Assembly: GCA_029244935.1 (NCBI GenBank)
Contig: JAQWQF010000021.1
Coordinates: 1-43,610 of the forward strand
DNA: 43,610 bases
From: Methylophilaceae bacterium
Lineage (GTDB): Bacteria; Pseudomonadota; Gammaproteobacteria; Burkholderiales; Methylophilaceae
Reading direction: 5' to 3'
Both the position numbers and the translations under genes were made by a program. Below are positions 1 to 8,136 of this stretch, in pieces. The notes under the pieces are model-generated. The model had not been told where the DNA came from and searched no databases. It saw nothing but the letters and a program-made list of their open reading frames with translations. Each line of letters begins with the position of its first letter. Within the stretch, counting starts at the first letter, position 1.

Positions 1-410
<410 letters not shown>

Positions 411-411
411 T

Positions 412-434
412 ATAACCTTAAGACTTAAGGTTAT
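412..434 (+). repeat. Perfect inverted repeat in 23S-5S spacer
   Basis: ATAACCTTAA (412-421) and TTAAGGTTAT (425-434) are perfect reverse complements separated by GAC, starting right after the 23S 3' end. In the rRNA precursor this would form a 10-bp hairpin. It could be part of the precursor processing stem or a spacer hairpin. There is no T-tract after it, so it is not a typical terminator. The rest of the spacer (435-536) holds no tRNA. Confidence 0.7.
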
Positions 435-536
435 GGTTGACACTAAAGCAAAACGCAATCAATACACAAAATTTACTTCTTCTATATATTGTTAAAACTA
501 ATTCTGATGATTAAACTATCAATCATCGTAAAAGTT

Positions 537-654
537 TGCTTGGCGGACATAGCGAGTTGGACCCACTCCTTCCCATCCCGAACAGGACAGTGAAACGATT
601 CTGCGCCGATAATAGTGTGGTTTTTTCCATGCGAACGTAGGACACTGCCAAGCT
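537..654 (+). rRNA. rrf: 5S ribosomal RNA
   Basis: The 118-nt segment starts with GCTTGGC and ends with GCCAAGC, which pair as the terminal helix. Internal blocks CCATCCCGAACAGGACAGTG and GCGCCGATAATAGTG are the conserved 5S core. The AACAGGACAGTGAAACG and GCGCCGATgATAGTG style is typical of Betaproteobacteria. It follows 23S after a spacer of about 126 nt and precedes a strong terminator, so it is the last gene of the rRNA operon. Confidence 0.97.
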
Positions 655-661
655 TCTAATT

Positions 662-694
662 AAAAAACCCCATTAAATGATGGGGTTTTTTTTT
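662..694 (+). terminator. rRNA operon intrinsic terminator
   Basis: AAAAAACCCCAT (662-673) pairs perfectly with ATGGGGTTTTTT (680-691) around a 6-nt loop, and the T-run continues to 694. It lies 8 nt after the 5S end. The A-tract on the left makes it usable in the other direction too, but no minus-strand gene ends here. Confidence 0.93.
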
Positions 695-728
695 AACTAA
701 AACGCAAGAAAATCATTAAGTTATCATT

Positions 729-734
729 TATAAT
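729..734 (+). promoter_or_regulatory. Possible -10 element for the TonB-like gene
   Basis: A perfect TATAAT lies 20 nt before the TTG start and 35 nt after the rRNA terminator. No recognisable -35 is seen at 16-18 nt upstream, so this is a weak call in AT-rich DNA. Confidence 0.3.
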
Positions 735-753
735 TCAAAACTAAATTTAATAA

Positions 754-1413
754 TTGACCAAAAAACAAATGTATCTTCAAAATCCAATATTTAATAGAAT
801 AAATATTAATCAAACGATATTATTGTCGATAATGATTCATGCTGTTTTGTTATTTAATCTTCAGTGGGACTCGGTAAAATTAATATCTGAACCAGAAATT
901 GAAATTAATATTCAAGAAAGAAAAATTAAAAAAGAAATACCAATACCAAAACCCATTGAAAAACCAAAACCTATTGAAAAACCAAAACCGATTGAAAAAC
1001 CAAAACCGATTGAAAATATAGTTCCCATTAAAGAGATCATTCCTCCGTTATCCGAGCCTGAGGTTAAGCAAGTTAAAAAATTAACCACTTCTAAAGATAT
1101 AGTTGAAAAAAAACCTACTAATATTAAACCTCAAATTATTAATAACTATAGTAATAAAATAAGAGCACATATTGAAAGGTTTAAGAAATATCCTAGAATG
1201 GCTCAAATGAGAGGATGGAAAGGGGAAGTGTTGATTGAAGCAGAAATTGATGGAAATGGCTTATTAATAAGTTCAGTAGTTATCCGCTCAAGTGGTCGCA
1301 AAATACTAGATAATGAAGGTCTTGCTATGATGGATAGGAGTGCTCCCTTTCCGACTCCACCGGAAGGTCGAAATTTAAAAATGACAATTCCAATATCGTT
1401 TTCAATGATTTAA
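754..1413 (+). CDS. TonB-family energy transducer protein
   Basis: The 219-residue protein has the TonB layout. An N-terminal membrane anchor lies at about residues 18-38 (ILLSIMIHAVLLF). A long periplasmic linker rich in Lys-Pro-Ile-Glu follows (residues 60-130), then a C-terminal TonB domain at about 135-219 with the YP motif (FKKYPRMAQMRGWKG) and the closing pattern PIPSF-like (TIPISFSMI). TonB passes proton-motive energy from ExbB/ExbD to outer-membrane receptors; no exbB or exbD is adjacent. The TTG at 754 is the longest start; the ATG at 769 (214 residues) is equally possible, and neither has a clear ribosome binding site. It is convergent with glnS, with only 4 bp between stops. It could energise the TonB-dependent receptor at the right end of the window, which is inference. 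Confidence 0.88.
   Translation: MTKKQMYLQNPIFNRININQTILLSIMIHAVLLFNLQWDSVKLISEPEIEINIQERKIKKEIPIPKPIEKPKPIEKPKPIEKPKPIENIVPIKEIIPPLSEPEVKQVKKLTTSKDIVEKKPTNIKPQIINNYSNKIRAHIERFKKYPRMAQMRGWKGEVLIEAEIDGNGLLISSVVIRSSGRKILDNEGLAMMDRSAPFPTPPEGRNLKMTIPISFSMI
946..1017 (+). repeat. Four tandem 18-bp repeats in the TonB linker
   Basis: Four in-frame 18-bp copies (946-963, 964-981, 982-999, 1000-1017) read CCAAAACC[C/T/G]ATTGAAAA[A/T] and encode the hexapeptide Pro-Lys-Pro-Ile-Glu-Lys. Copies differ at one or two bases, so copy number may vary between strains by slippage, changing the reach of the periplasmic linker. Confidence 0.9.
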
Positions 1414-1417
1414 CTCT

Positions 1418-3175
1418 TTACTGCCACGTATCACGAAGTGTTGTTGTTCTATTAAAAGTAATAATTGAGTTTTGGTTTGAGTCACAAATGAAGTATCCAT
1501 GACGTTCAAATTGGAATTGGTCACTTGGTGAAACTGACAAACAATTTTCTTCTAGCTTTATTTGAGAAGTTTTTAAAGAATTTAAGTTTAAATCGTCTAG
1601 ATAATTATCCGTCTTATTTCCTGGGTGCTCTTCTTTAAATAATCTATCGTACTGGTTTACTACTGCGTTAATCGAATACTTTATAGATAACCAATGAATA
1701 TTACCTTTTACCTTAATACTGTTGGCACCAGGTGTTCCAGACTTAGTATCTGGTAAGTAGTCGCAATATACTGCCATAATATTACCTTGGTCATCTTCAT
1801 CAAAACCAGTACATGTCACAATATACCCATAGCGCAATCTCACTTGGTTTCCAGGATATAGGCGAAAATATTTTTCAATTGGACTAACCATAAAATCTTC
1901 CCTTTCAATCCATAACTCTTTTGTTAATTTAAGTGTTCTTTTACCTAAATCTTCATTAAGTGGATGATTAGGTGCTAGGCAGTCTTCTTCTTGCCCATCA
2001 GGATAATTATTTATTATAAGTTTGATAGGATCTAAAATGGCAACACGCCTTAAAGCAGAAACATTCAAAACCTCTCTCATAGAATCTTCAAGAGTGGCAT
2101 AATCAATCCAGGAATCTGCTTTTGAAACTCCAATTCGCTCTGAAAACAATTTAAATCCTTCTGGTGTAAAGCCTCGACGACGAGCTCCAGCAAGAGTTGG
2201 CATTCTTGGATCATCCCACCCTGTAACGTGATTATCTTTAACTAATTCTATTAATTTTCTTTTTGATAGAACGGTGAAAGTTAAGTTAAGCCTAGCAAAC
2301 TCATGTTGTTTTGGTAAGGGGCCAGAGAAAAATTTATTCTCTTTTAATTTTTTTAATAGCCAGTCATAAAAAGGACGTTGATCTTCAAATTCTAAAGTGC
2401 AAATTGAATGGGTAATGCCCTCTAAGGCATCCTCAATAGGATGAGCAAAGGTATACATTGGGTAAATACACCAGGTATCTGCAGTTCGGTGATGGAATGC
2501 TCGCTTAATTCGGTATATAGCAGGATCTCGTAAATTAATATTAGGTGAAGCCATATTAATTTTCGCTCGTAAGACCATAGAGCCATCAGAGTGTTTCCCT
2601 TCTTTCATTTCCTTAAACCATTTGATATGGTCAGATATAGGGTGAGCACGCCACGGAGAATCTATACCTGGTGAAGTCAGAGTACCTCGATTTTCACGAA
2701 TCTCATCTGGAGTTTGTTTATCAACGTATGCAAATCCAGATTCAATCAAAGATATTGCAGCTTTATACATATGTTCAAAATAATCACTCGCATAAAAAAG
2801 GTTGGTTTGATCCTTGAAGGTCCAATCAAATCCTAGCCATTTAACACTATCGATGATGCTATCAACATATTCTTTATTTTCCTTCTCAGGGTTTGTATCA
2901 TCAAAACGTAGGTGACATGTACCTTTATAATCCTGAGCTAATCCAAAGTTTAAAAAAATACTCTTTGCATGACCGATATGAAGATATCCATTTGGTTCAG
3001 GGGGGAATCGAGTTCGAATTTTTGCCGGATCAATTTCCCCAGCTTCATGGTGTGATGCATTGCCAGGTGTTCCCGCCCACTTTTTATCCTTGTAAAGTTC
3101 TTGCGCTAAATTCTTTTCGATAATTGTGCGAATAAAATTTGACGGCGGCGGATTATTTTTTTTTGGATTTTTCAT
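1418..3175 (-). CDS. glnS: Glutaminyl-tRNA synthetase
   Basis: Class I synthetase that attaches glutamine to tRNA-Gln. At 585 residues it is slightly longer than E. coli GlnS (about 554). The Rossmann catalytic domain carries PPEPNGYLHIGHAKS (HIGH motif, about residue 57-71), FDDTNP, and the KMSKS-equivalent VLSKRKL near residue 300. The anticodon-binding beta-barrels fill the C-terminal half. Between the N-terminal NFIRTIIEKNLA and PPEPNG there is an extra segment of about 25 residues (KKWAGTPGNASHHEAG), an insertion common in betaproteobacterial GlnS as far as I recall. The presence of GlnS implies direct glutaminylation rather than only the GatCAB route. The ATG at 3175 fits family N-termini. 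Confidence 0.97.
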   Translation of the reverse strand: MKNPKKNNPPPSNFIRTIIEKNLAQELYKDKKWAGTPGNASHHEAGEIDPAKIRTRFPPEPNGYLHIGHAKSIFLNFGLAQDYKGTCHLRFDDTNPEKENKEYVDSIIDSVKWLGFDWTFKDQTNLFYASDYFEHMYKAAISLIESGFAYVDKQTPDEIRENRGTLTSPGIDSPWRAHPISDHIKWFKEMKEGKHSDGSMVLRAKINMASPNINLRDPAIYRIKRAFHHRTADTWCIYPMYTFAHPIEDALEGITHSICTLEFEDQRPFYDWLLKKLKENKFFSGPLPKQHEFARLNLTFTVLSKRKLIELVKDNHVTGWDDPRMPTLAGARRRGFTPEGFKLFSERIGVSKADSWIDYATLEDSMREVLNVSALRRVAILDPIKLIINNYPDGQEEDCLAPNHPLNEDLGKRTLKLTKELWIEREDFMVSPIEKYFRLYPGNQVRLRYGYIVTCTGFDEDDQGNIMAVYCDYLPDTKSGTPGANSIKVKGNIHWLSIKYSINAVVNQYDRLFKEEHPGNKTDNYLDDLNLNSLKTSQIKLEENCLSVSPSDQFQFERHGYFICDSNQNSIITFNRTTTLRDTWQ

Positions 3176-3221
3176 AATTTAGTTACTATTTTACACCGAT
3201 AAAGTGCAATTATTGATGAAT

Positions 3222-3256
3222 AATACCGTGGTATGATTCATATTATTTACGGTATT
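3222..3256. promoter_or_regulatory. Inverted-repeat pair before birA
   Basis: AATACCGT (3222-3229) and ACGGTATT (3249-3256) are exact reverse complements 19 nt apart, in the divergent glnS/birA gap and ending 8 nt before the birA start. The left arm is itself half of ATACC-GT-GGTAT (3223-3234). This could be an operator or chance in AT-rich DNA. It does not match the enterobacterial bio operator (TTGTAAACC type). Confidence 0.35.
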
Positions 3257-3264
3257 TAATTACG

Positions 3265-4254
3265 TTGACGCCACTTACTTTTCCTGTACTTTCTATTTTA
3301 TCTGACGGCAAGTTTCATTCTGGTGAAATAATGGCTAAAAATTTTAATGTCTCAAGGGCAGCTATTTGGCATGCTATTTCAGGAGCAGAAAAATTGGGGG
3401 TTGAAGTTTTTTCTGTAAGAGGAAAGGGTTATCGTCTTACCCAATCGTTAGATCTAATAGTAGAAAACAAGGTTAAGCAAGCAATAGGTGAAATGGCTAA
3501 CTTATTCAATGTTACTGTATTAGATGTTGTTGATTCAACTAATGATTATTTAAAAAATGCAGCTGTAAATGGACACCCTCATGCATCCTGTGTGGTTTCA
3601 AATATCCAAACACATGGCAAAGGCAGAAGGGGTAGGCAATGGCAATCTGCTTTAGGTGAGAATCTTACTTTTTCTTTCTTATGGCGATTCACCAAAGGAG
3701 CTGCTGCATTGTCTGGACTGAGTTTAGCAGTTGGTATTGCGTTGATTAGAAGTTTAAAAAAGCTCGATATTCATCAGGCATTATTAAAATGGCCGAATGA
3801 TATTTTAGTTGAAGATGGTGGTGTTTATAAAAAGCTCGCTGGCATATTAATTGAATTACAAGGGGACATGGATGGACAAAGTGCTGCAATCATTGGTATT
3901 GGTATTAATTTAAATCTTTCAAAGAAACAAGTTGCAAAAATTGATCAGCCTGCTGTAAGTATTAATCAATTTACAACTGAGTCAATTGATCCTAATAATT
4001 TTTTAGCAATTATTATTAAAAATCTAGCAGAGGTTCTAGCTATATTTGAAGATTCTGGTTTCACTTCCTTAAAAGATGAATGGCTTAGTTATGACGCTTT
4101 TCAAGATAAAGTTATTAATATAACTTCAGGCGACGGTAATCTTATTCAAGGAAGATCACAGGGGGTTGATAATTTTGGCTCCTTGCAGGTTGTTACAGAT
4201 GCAGGAGTTAAAACTTACGCTTCAGGTGAAATTAGTATTAGGAAGGCAGAATAA
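3265..4254 (+). CDS. birA: Biotin-protein ligase / biotin repressor BirA
   Basis: The 329-residue protein makes biotinyl-AMP and transfers biotin to the acetyl-CoA carboxylase carrier subunit. The N-terminal winged helix (residues 1-60; SRAAIWHAISGAEKLG, then RGKGYRL) is the DNA-binding form. The central catalytic domain has DSTNDYLK, the biotinyl-AMP loop GKGRRGRQW (about residue 119) and LKWPNDIL; a small SH3-like C-terminal domain follows. The TTG start at 3265 is chosen because the next ATG (3331) would remove part of the helix-turn-helix; no upstream ATG exists before an in-frame stop at 3217. The HTH implies regulation of biotin genes, none of which are in this window. It overlaps coaX by one base (TAATG). 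Confidence 0.95.
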   Translation: MTPLTFPVLSILSDGKFHSGEIMAKNFNVSRAAIWHAISGAEKLGVEVFSVRGKGYRLTQSLDLIVENKVKQAIGEMANLFNVTVLDVVDSTNDYLKNAAVNGHPHASCVVSNIQTHGKGRRGRQWQSALGENLTFSFLWRFTKGAAALSGLSLAVGIALIRSLKKLDIHQALLKWPNDILVEDGGVYKKLAGILIELQGDMDGQSAAIIGIGINLNLSKKQVAKIDQPAVSINQFTTESIDPNNFLAIIIKNLAEVLAIFEDSGFTSLKDEWLSYDAFQDKVINITSGDGNLIQGRSQGVDNFGSLQVVTDAGVKTYASGEISIRKAE

Positions 4255-4973
4255 TGTACCTACTTATTGATATAGGCAATACGCGAATTAAATGGCAGCA
4301 TCGTGATAATGAAAATATTCTGGATTCATACAGCATGATGGTTGAGGATTTTATGGATATAGATTTTTCTGATTTACAGTCAGTAAAAAAAGTTTTAATT
4401 TCTAATGTTAATCAAGCGGTGGTCCTCGATAAAATCAAAGAAAGTGTATCCTTATTTGGCTGTCCAATTATTGAAGCTAAATCAGAAACAAACCATATAC
4501 TTATTAATGACTACGAGGATAGCCTAAGTCTAGGTGTCGATAGGTGGCTCACTGCTCTTGGCGCCTGGCAAAAATATAAAAAACCATTATTAGTTATCAA
4601 TGCGGGTACAGCCATTACTATAGATTTAATTGATTTAGACAGTCAAGAAAAGCCACATTTTAAGGGGGGGATGATTCTCCCAGGGGTGGCTATTAGCCTA
4701 GCTATCTTGAATGACAGTACTAATCTAATTGATACCGAAATAGGTACTACTAAATATCCTAGTGTTAATACTACTGATGCCGTAACTACCGGAATTTTTA
4801 CTTCTATCCAGGGTGCGGTAAATCTTGTATGTAGAAAGTTACCAGCAACTTTACCAATTCTATTAACTGGTGGAGATGCTACTTTAATCTACGAGCAATC
4901 AGATAATGAATGGAAATCCCGAATAAAGATGGAAGATGATTTGGTTTTTGAGGGACTAATGCATGTTATATAA
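4254..4973 (+). CDS. coaX: Type III pantothenate kinase
   Basis: ATP-dependent phosphorylation of pantothenate, the first step of coenzyme A synthesis. At 239 residues it has the ASKHA-fold signatures: phosphate 1 motif DIGNTRIKW (residues 6-14), the LGVDRWLTALGAW segment (about 95-107), the phosphate 2 loop INAGTAITIDLI (about 115-126) and GGMILPGV. Type III kinases are not feedback-inhibited by CoA. It is translationally coupled to birA through the shared A of TAATG, an arrangement usual in Betaproteobacteria. A hairpin terminator lies 27 bp downstream. Confidence 0.95.
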   Translation: MYLLIDIGNTRIKWQHRDNENILDSYSMMVEDFMDIDFSDLQSVKKVLISNVNQAVVLDKIKESVSLFGCPIIEAKSETNHILINDYEDSLSLGVDRWLTALGAWQKYKKPLLVINAGTAITIDLIDLDSQEKPHFKGGMILPGVAISLAILNDSTNLIDTEIGTTKYPSVNTTDAVTTGIFTSIQGAVNLVCRKLPATLPILLTGGDATLIYEQSDNEWKSRIKMEDDLVFEGLMHVI

Positions 4974-4984
4974 AAGTGTCTCAC

Positions 4985-5036
4985 AAAAAAAAGATAAAAA
5001 AACCGTATGCATAAAGGAGTTAAATGCATACGGTTT
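4985..5036 (-). terminator. Intrinsic terminator of the PDH operon (possibly bidirectional)
   Basis: A 13-bp perfect stem AAACCGTATGCAT (5000-5012) / ATGCATACGGTTT (5024-5036) encloses an 11-nt loop. On the minus strand the stem is followed by a long T-rich run (complement of 4985-4999), giving a canonical terminator for aceE-aceF-lpdA. On the plus strand only a few bases follow (AAAA), so it would work poorly for coaX. Confidence 0.85.
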
Positions 5037-5049
5037 AAAAATTAATAAG

Positions 5050-6804
5050 TTACTTTTTCTTGATATATAAATCCGTAATTGTGCCTTCTTTTATTTCGGC
5101 GGCCATAGCCACTGACTCTGAAAGGGTGGGGTGTGGATGGATTGATAATCCAATATCATGTGCATCTGCACCCATTTCTATTGATAGAACTGTTTCAGCA
5201 ATTAATTCACCTGCATTAGTCCCAACAATTGCCGCTCCAATTATTCTATTTGTTTTTTTATCAAATATTAATTTTGTCATACCTTCTGTGCGATTAGTTG
5301 AAATTGCTCGCCCACTAGCTGCCCATGGAAATACAGCTTTTTCTATTTCAATGTTTTTCTCTCCAGCTTCCTCTTCTGTAATACCAGCCCACGCAATTTC
5401 TGGATCTGTGTATGCGACTGATGGAATTGTCATGGCCTGAAATTCTACCTTTTCTCCAGCAATTACTTCTGCTGCTATTTTTCCTTCATGGGTCGCTTTG
5501 TGGGCGAGCATAGGTTGCCCAATAATATCTCCAATTGCATAGATGTGATCTATATTTGTTTTCATTTGCTTGTTTGTCGCTATAAAACCTCTTTCATCAA
5601 CAGCAATCCCTGCTTTTTCCGCACCAATATTATTACCATTAGGTTTTCTTCCAACAGCAACTAAGACACGATCGAACAATAATTCTTTAGGCGCATTTTC
5701 ACCTTCAAAATATACTAGAATGCCTTCCTTTTTTGTCTCTAATTTTGATACCTTTGTTCCAAGCCATATATTTTCAAAGCGTTTTTCCATTCTTTTATGA
5801 AGGGGCCTGACTATATCTCGATCACATCCTTGAATTAAACCGTCGGTAAGCTCTACAACTGAAACATCGCTTCCCATAGCATCGTAAACGGTACCCATTT
5901 CAAGACCAATTATACCGCCGCCTATAATAAGTAGTTTTTTTGGAATGTCTTGTAACTCTAAAGCACCAGTAGAATCCATAATGCGGTCATCATTTGGCGT
6001 CCCTGGAATTTTAGATGATTGGGAACCGGCTGCAATAATTGCTGATTTAAATCCTATAGTTTTTTCCGAACCATCTATTAATTTGACTGATATTTGATTT
6101 GATGAAATAAATTCACCATAACCCTCTATGATTTGAACGCCACGTTGCTTTGCCATTTGAGAAAGACCCGTAGTTAATTTTTTAACTACTCTATTGGACT
6201 TCCAGTCACGTAATTTTTCAAGATCAATGTTAGGCTTAGTGAACGAAACTCCATGATTGCCTGTATCCTCAGCATCGGTGATAACTTTTGCAGTATGGAG
6301 GAGGGCTTTTGATGGAATACAGCCAACATTTAAGCAGACTCCACCTATAGTAGGGTAACGCTCTATTAATATTACTGATTTTCCTAAATCGGCAGCCCGA
6401 AATGCAGCAGTATATCCACCTGGACCAGAACCAAGAATTGCAACATCGCAGTTTAAATCGGATTCTTCTATATCTTTTGCTTTAACTGGCTCAGCAACTT
6501 TTTTAGGTACTTCTTCTTTGATTGAAAGTTTTTCTTCTTTTTTGGTATTGTTTTTATTTGCTTCAGTAATATTTACTTCAATAATCGGTGAGCCTTGTTT
6601 GACAGTATCACCAACATTTATGAGAATTTTTTTGGCTATACCATCGACAGGTGAAGGGATATCCATTGAAGCCTTATCTGATTCGACAGTGATTAGGGGA
6701 TCTTCTTTTTTGATCTTATCTCCTTCATTGATAATAATATCAATGACATCAACGGAATCAAAGTTCCCAATATCAGGTATTTCAACTGTAATATATTTAT
6801 CCAT
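5050..6804 (-). CDS. lpdA: Dihydrolipoamide dehydrogenase (E3) with N-terminal lipoyl domain
   Basis: The flavoprotein reoxidises the dihydrolipoyl arm of pyruvate dehydrogenase with NAD+. It has 584 residues, about 110 more than a plain E3. An N-terminal lipoyl domain (residues 1-80) has the modified Lys44 in ESDKASMDIP, then comes a Lys/Glu-rich linker (80-118). The FAD domain has GSGPGG (125-130) and the redox disulfide C157-LNVG-C162, then the NAD domain (GGGIIGLE) and a dimer domain with the catalytic HPHPT motif near the end. E3 with its own lipoyl domain is known from Neisseria and other Betaproteobacteria. It lies 3 nt after aceF and is the last gene of the operon. Confidence 0.97.
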   Translation of the reverse strand: MDKYITVEIPDIGNFDSVDVIDIIINEGDKIKKEDPLITVESDKASMDIPSPVDGIAKKILINVGDTVKQGSPIIEVNITEANKNNTKKEEKLSIKEEVPKKVAEPVKAKDIEESDLNCDVAILGSGPGGYTAAFRAADLGKSVILIERYPTIGGVCLNVGCIPSKALLHTAKVITDAEDTGNHGVSFTKPNIDLEKLRDWKSNRVVKKLTTGLSQMAKQRGVQIIEGYGEFISSNQISVKLIDGSEKTIGFKSAIIAAGSQSSKIPGTPNDDRIMDSTGALELQDIPKKLLIIGGGIIGLEMGTVYDAMGSDVSVVELTDGLIQGCDRDIVRPLHKRMEKRFENIWLGTKVSKLETKKEGILVYFEGENAPKELLFDRVLVAVGRKPNGNNIGAEKAGIAVDERGFIATNKQMKTNIDHIYAIGDIIGQPMLAHKATHEGKIAAEVIAGEKVEFQAMTIPSVAYTDPEIAWAGITEEEAGEKNIEIEKAVFPWAASGRAISTNRTEGMTKLIFDKKTNRIIGAAIVGTNAGELIAETVLSIEMGADAHDIGLSIHPHPTLSESVAMAAEIKEGTITDLYIKKK

Positions 6805-6807
6805 GAT

Positions 6808-8127
6808 TTATAGAAGCAACTTTCTCACATCAGAAAGCATAGATCTTAAGTGCGTAGTAAATCTTGCACCATCTGCCCCATCTACGACACGATGATCATA
6901 AGATAAAGATAAGGGCAGGATAAGACGTGGTTTAAATTCTTTACTTTCTTTGTTGTAGATTGGTTGGATTGATGATTTTGAGACCCCTAAAATAGCAACT
7001 TCAGGACAATTAATAATTGGTGTAAATTTAGTACCACCAATTCCCCCAAGACTTGATATGGTAAAGCATCCACCCTGCATATCCTCTACCTTTAATTTTC
7101 GTTCCCTTGCTTTATTTGATAGATCACCTAAGTCTTGAGCAATATCTAATATATCTTTTGTGAGTACATCTCTGACAACTGGAACAACTAATCCATCCGG
7201 GGTATCACAGGCAAAACCTACATTATAATAATTTTTCATAATAAGATTTTCACCATCTGGAGAGATGGAGCTATTGAATACAGGATAGGATTTTAATGCA
7301 TTGACACAAGCTTTCATCATGAATGCAAGAAGTGTTAATTTTACACCTTTTTTTTCTGCTTCTTTTTGCATTGATTTTCTAAAAGCCTCAAGGTCTGTGA
7401 TATCAGCATCATCAAATTGAGTAACGTGAGGGGCTGTAACCCAATTTCTGTGAAGGTTAGCCCCTGATATTTTCTTTATCTTTGATAAAGGCTTTGTTTC
7501 TGTACTACCAAATTTAGTAAAATCAATATCTGGCATAGCAATAGGAGCAAAATGGGTCCCCATATCATCAGACCTTGGCTTGTTAAGCTCGCTTTTAACA
7601 TAAGCCTCAATATCTTCTATTATTATTCTATTTTTTGGAGCCGACCCGATTACAAAGTTAAGATTAACCCCTAAATTACGTGCAAACTTTCTAACAGATG
7701 GAGATGCATGACTAATTTTATCGGTTGTAACAAGGGCACTTTCAGAAACGGGCAGTGGTTTTTTAATTGGCTGAATAGTTGCTGGTGGCTCAGCAACTGG
7801 ACTTGTTGGCTCAAGAGAAACCTTACTTGTAATATCGTCCAATTCTTTTTTTATAGTAGATTCTTTTTTTGATGTTTTATTTGAGTTTTGAGTTTTTTCA
7901 AATACTGCAATGAGGCTTCCTTGCTTGACTTTATCTCCAACCTTCACTTTTATCTCTTTTATAATGCCAGAATGGGGAGCAGGAATATCCATAGACGCTT
8001 TATCAGACTCAACTGTTAACATTGGGTCGTCTAGATTAATTGAATCACCTATATTAATTAATATCTCAATTACATCCACACTATCAAAATCACCAATATC
8101 TGGAATTAAAATTTCTTCAGTAGCCAT
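6808..8127 (-). CDS. aceF: Pyruvate dehydrogenase E2, dihydrolipoamide acetyltransferase
   Basis: The core of the PDH complex transfers the acetyl group from E1 to CoA. It has 439 residues: one N-terminal lipoyl domain (Lys43 in ESDKASMDIPAP), a Pro/Ala/Thr-rich linker, a peripheral subunit-binding domain (about 140-180, SPSVRKFARNLG) and the catalytic acetyltransferase domain (about 210-439). The catalytic domain includes SYDHRVVDGADGARF, which contains the catalytic His and Asp. E. coli AceF has three lipoyl domains; this has one, with another on E3. Nine nucleotides separate it from aceE, so the two are co-transcribed. Confidence 0.97.
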   Translation of the reverse strand: MATEEILIPDIGDFDSVDVIEILINIGDSINLDDPMLTVESDKASMDIPAPHSGIIKEIKVKVGDKVKQGSLIAVFEKTQNSNKTSKKESTIKKELDDITSKVSLEPTSPVAEPPATIQPIKKPLPVSESALVTTDKISHASPSVRKFARNLGVNLNFVIGSAPKNRIIIEDIEAYVKSELNKPRSDDMGTHFAPIAMPDIDFTKFGSTETKPLSKIKKISGANLHRNWVTAPHVTQFDDADITDLEAFRKSMQKEAEKKGVKLTLLAFMMKACVNALKSYPVFNSSISPDGENLIMKNYYNVGFACDTPDGLVVPVVRDVLTKDILDIAQDLGDLSNKARERKLKVEDMQGGCFTISSLGGIGGTKFTPIINCPEVAILGVSKSSIQPIYNKESKEFKPRLILPLSLSYDHRVVDGADGARFTTHLRSMLSDVRKLLL

Positions 8128-8136
8128 AAATATCTC

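Noticed and set aside
5060-5440. 126-residue plus-strand frame, with similar frames at 6518-6895, 7910-8176 and 9926-10165
   Set aside because: These lie antisense to lpdA, aceF and aceE, whose protein matches are decisive. They have no ribosome binding sites or recognisable domains.
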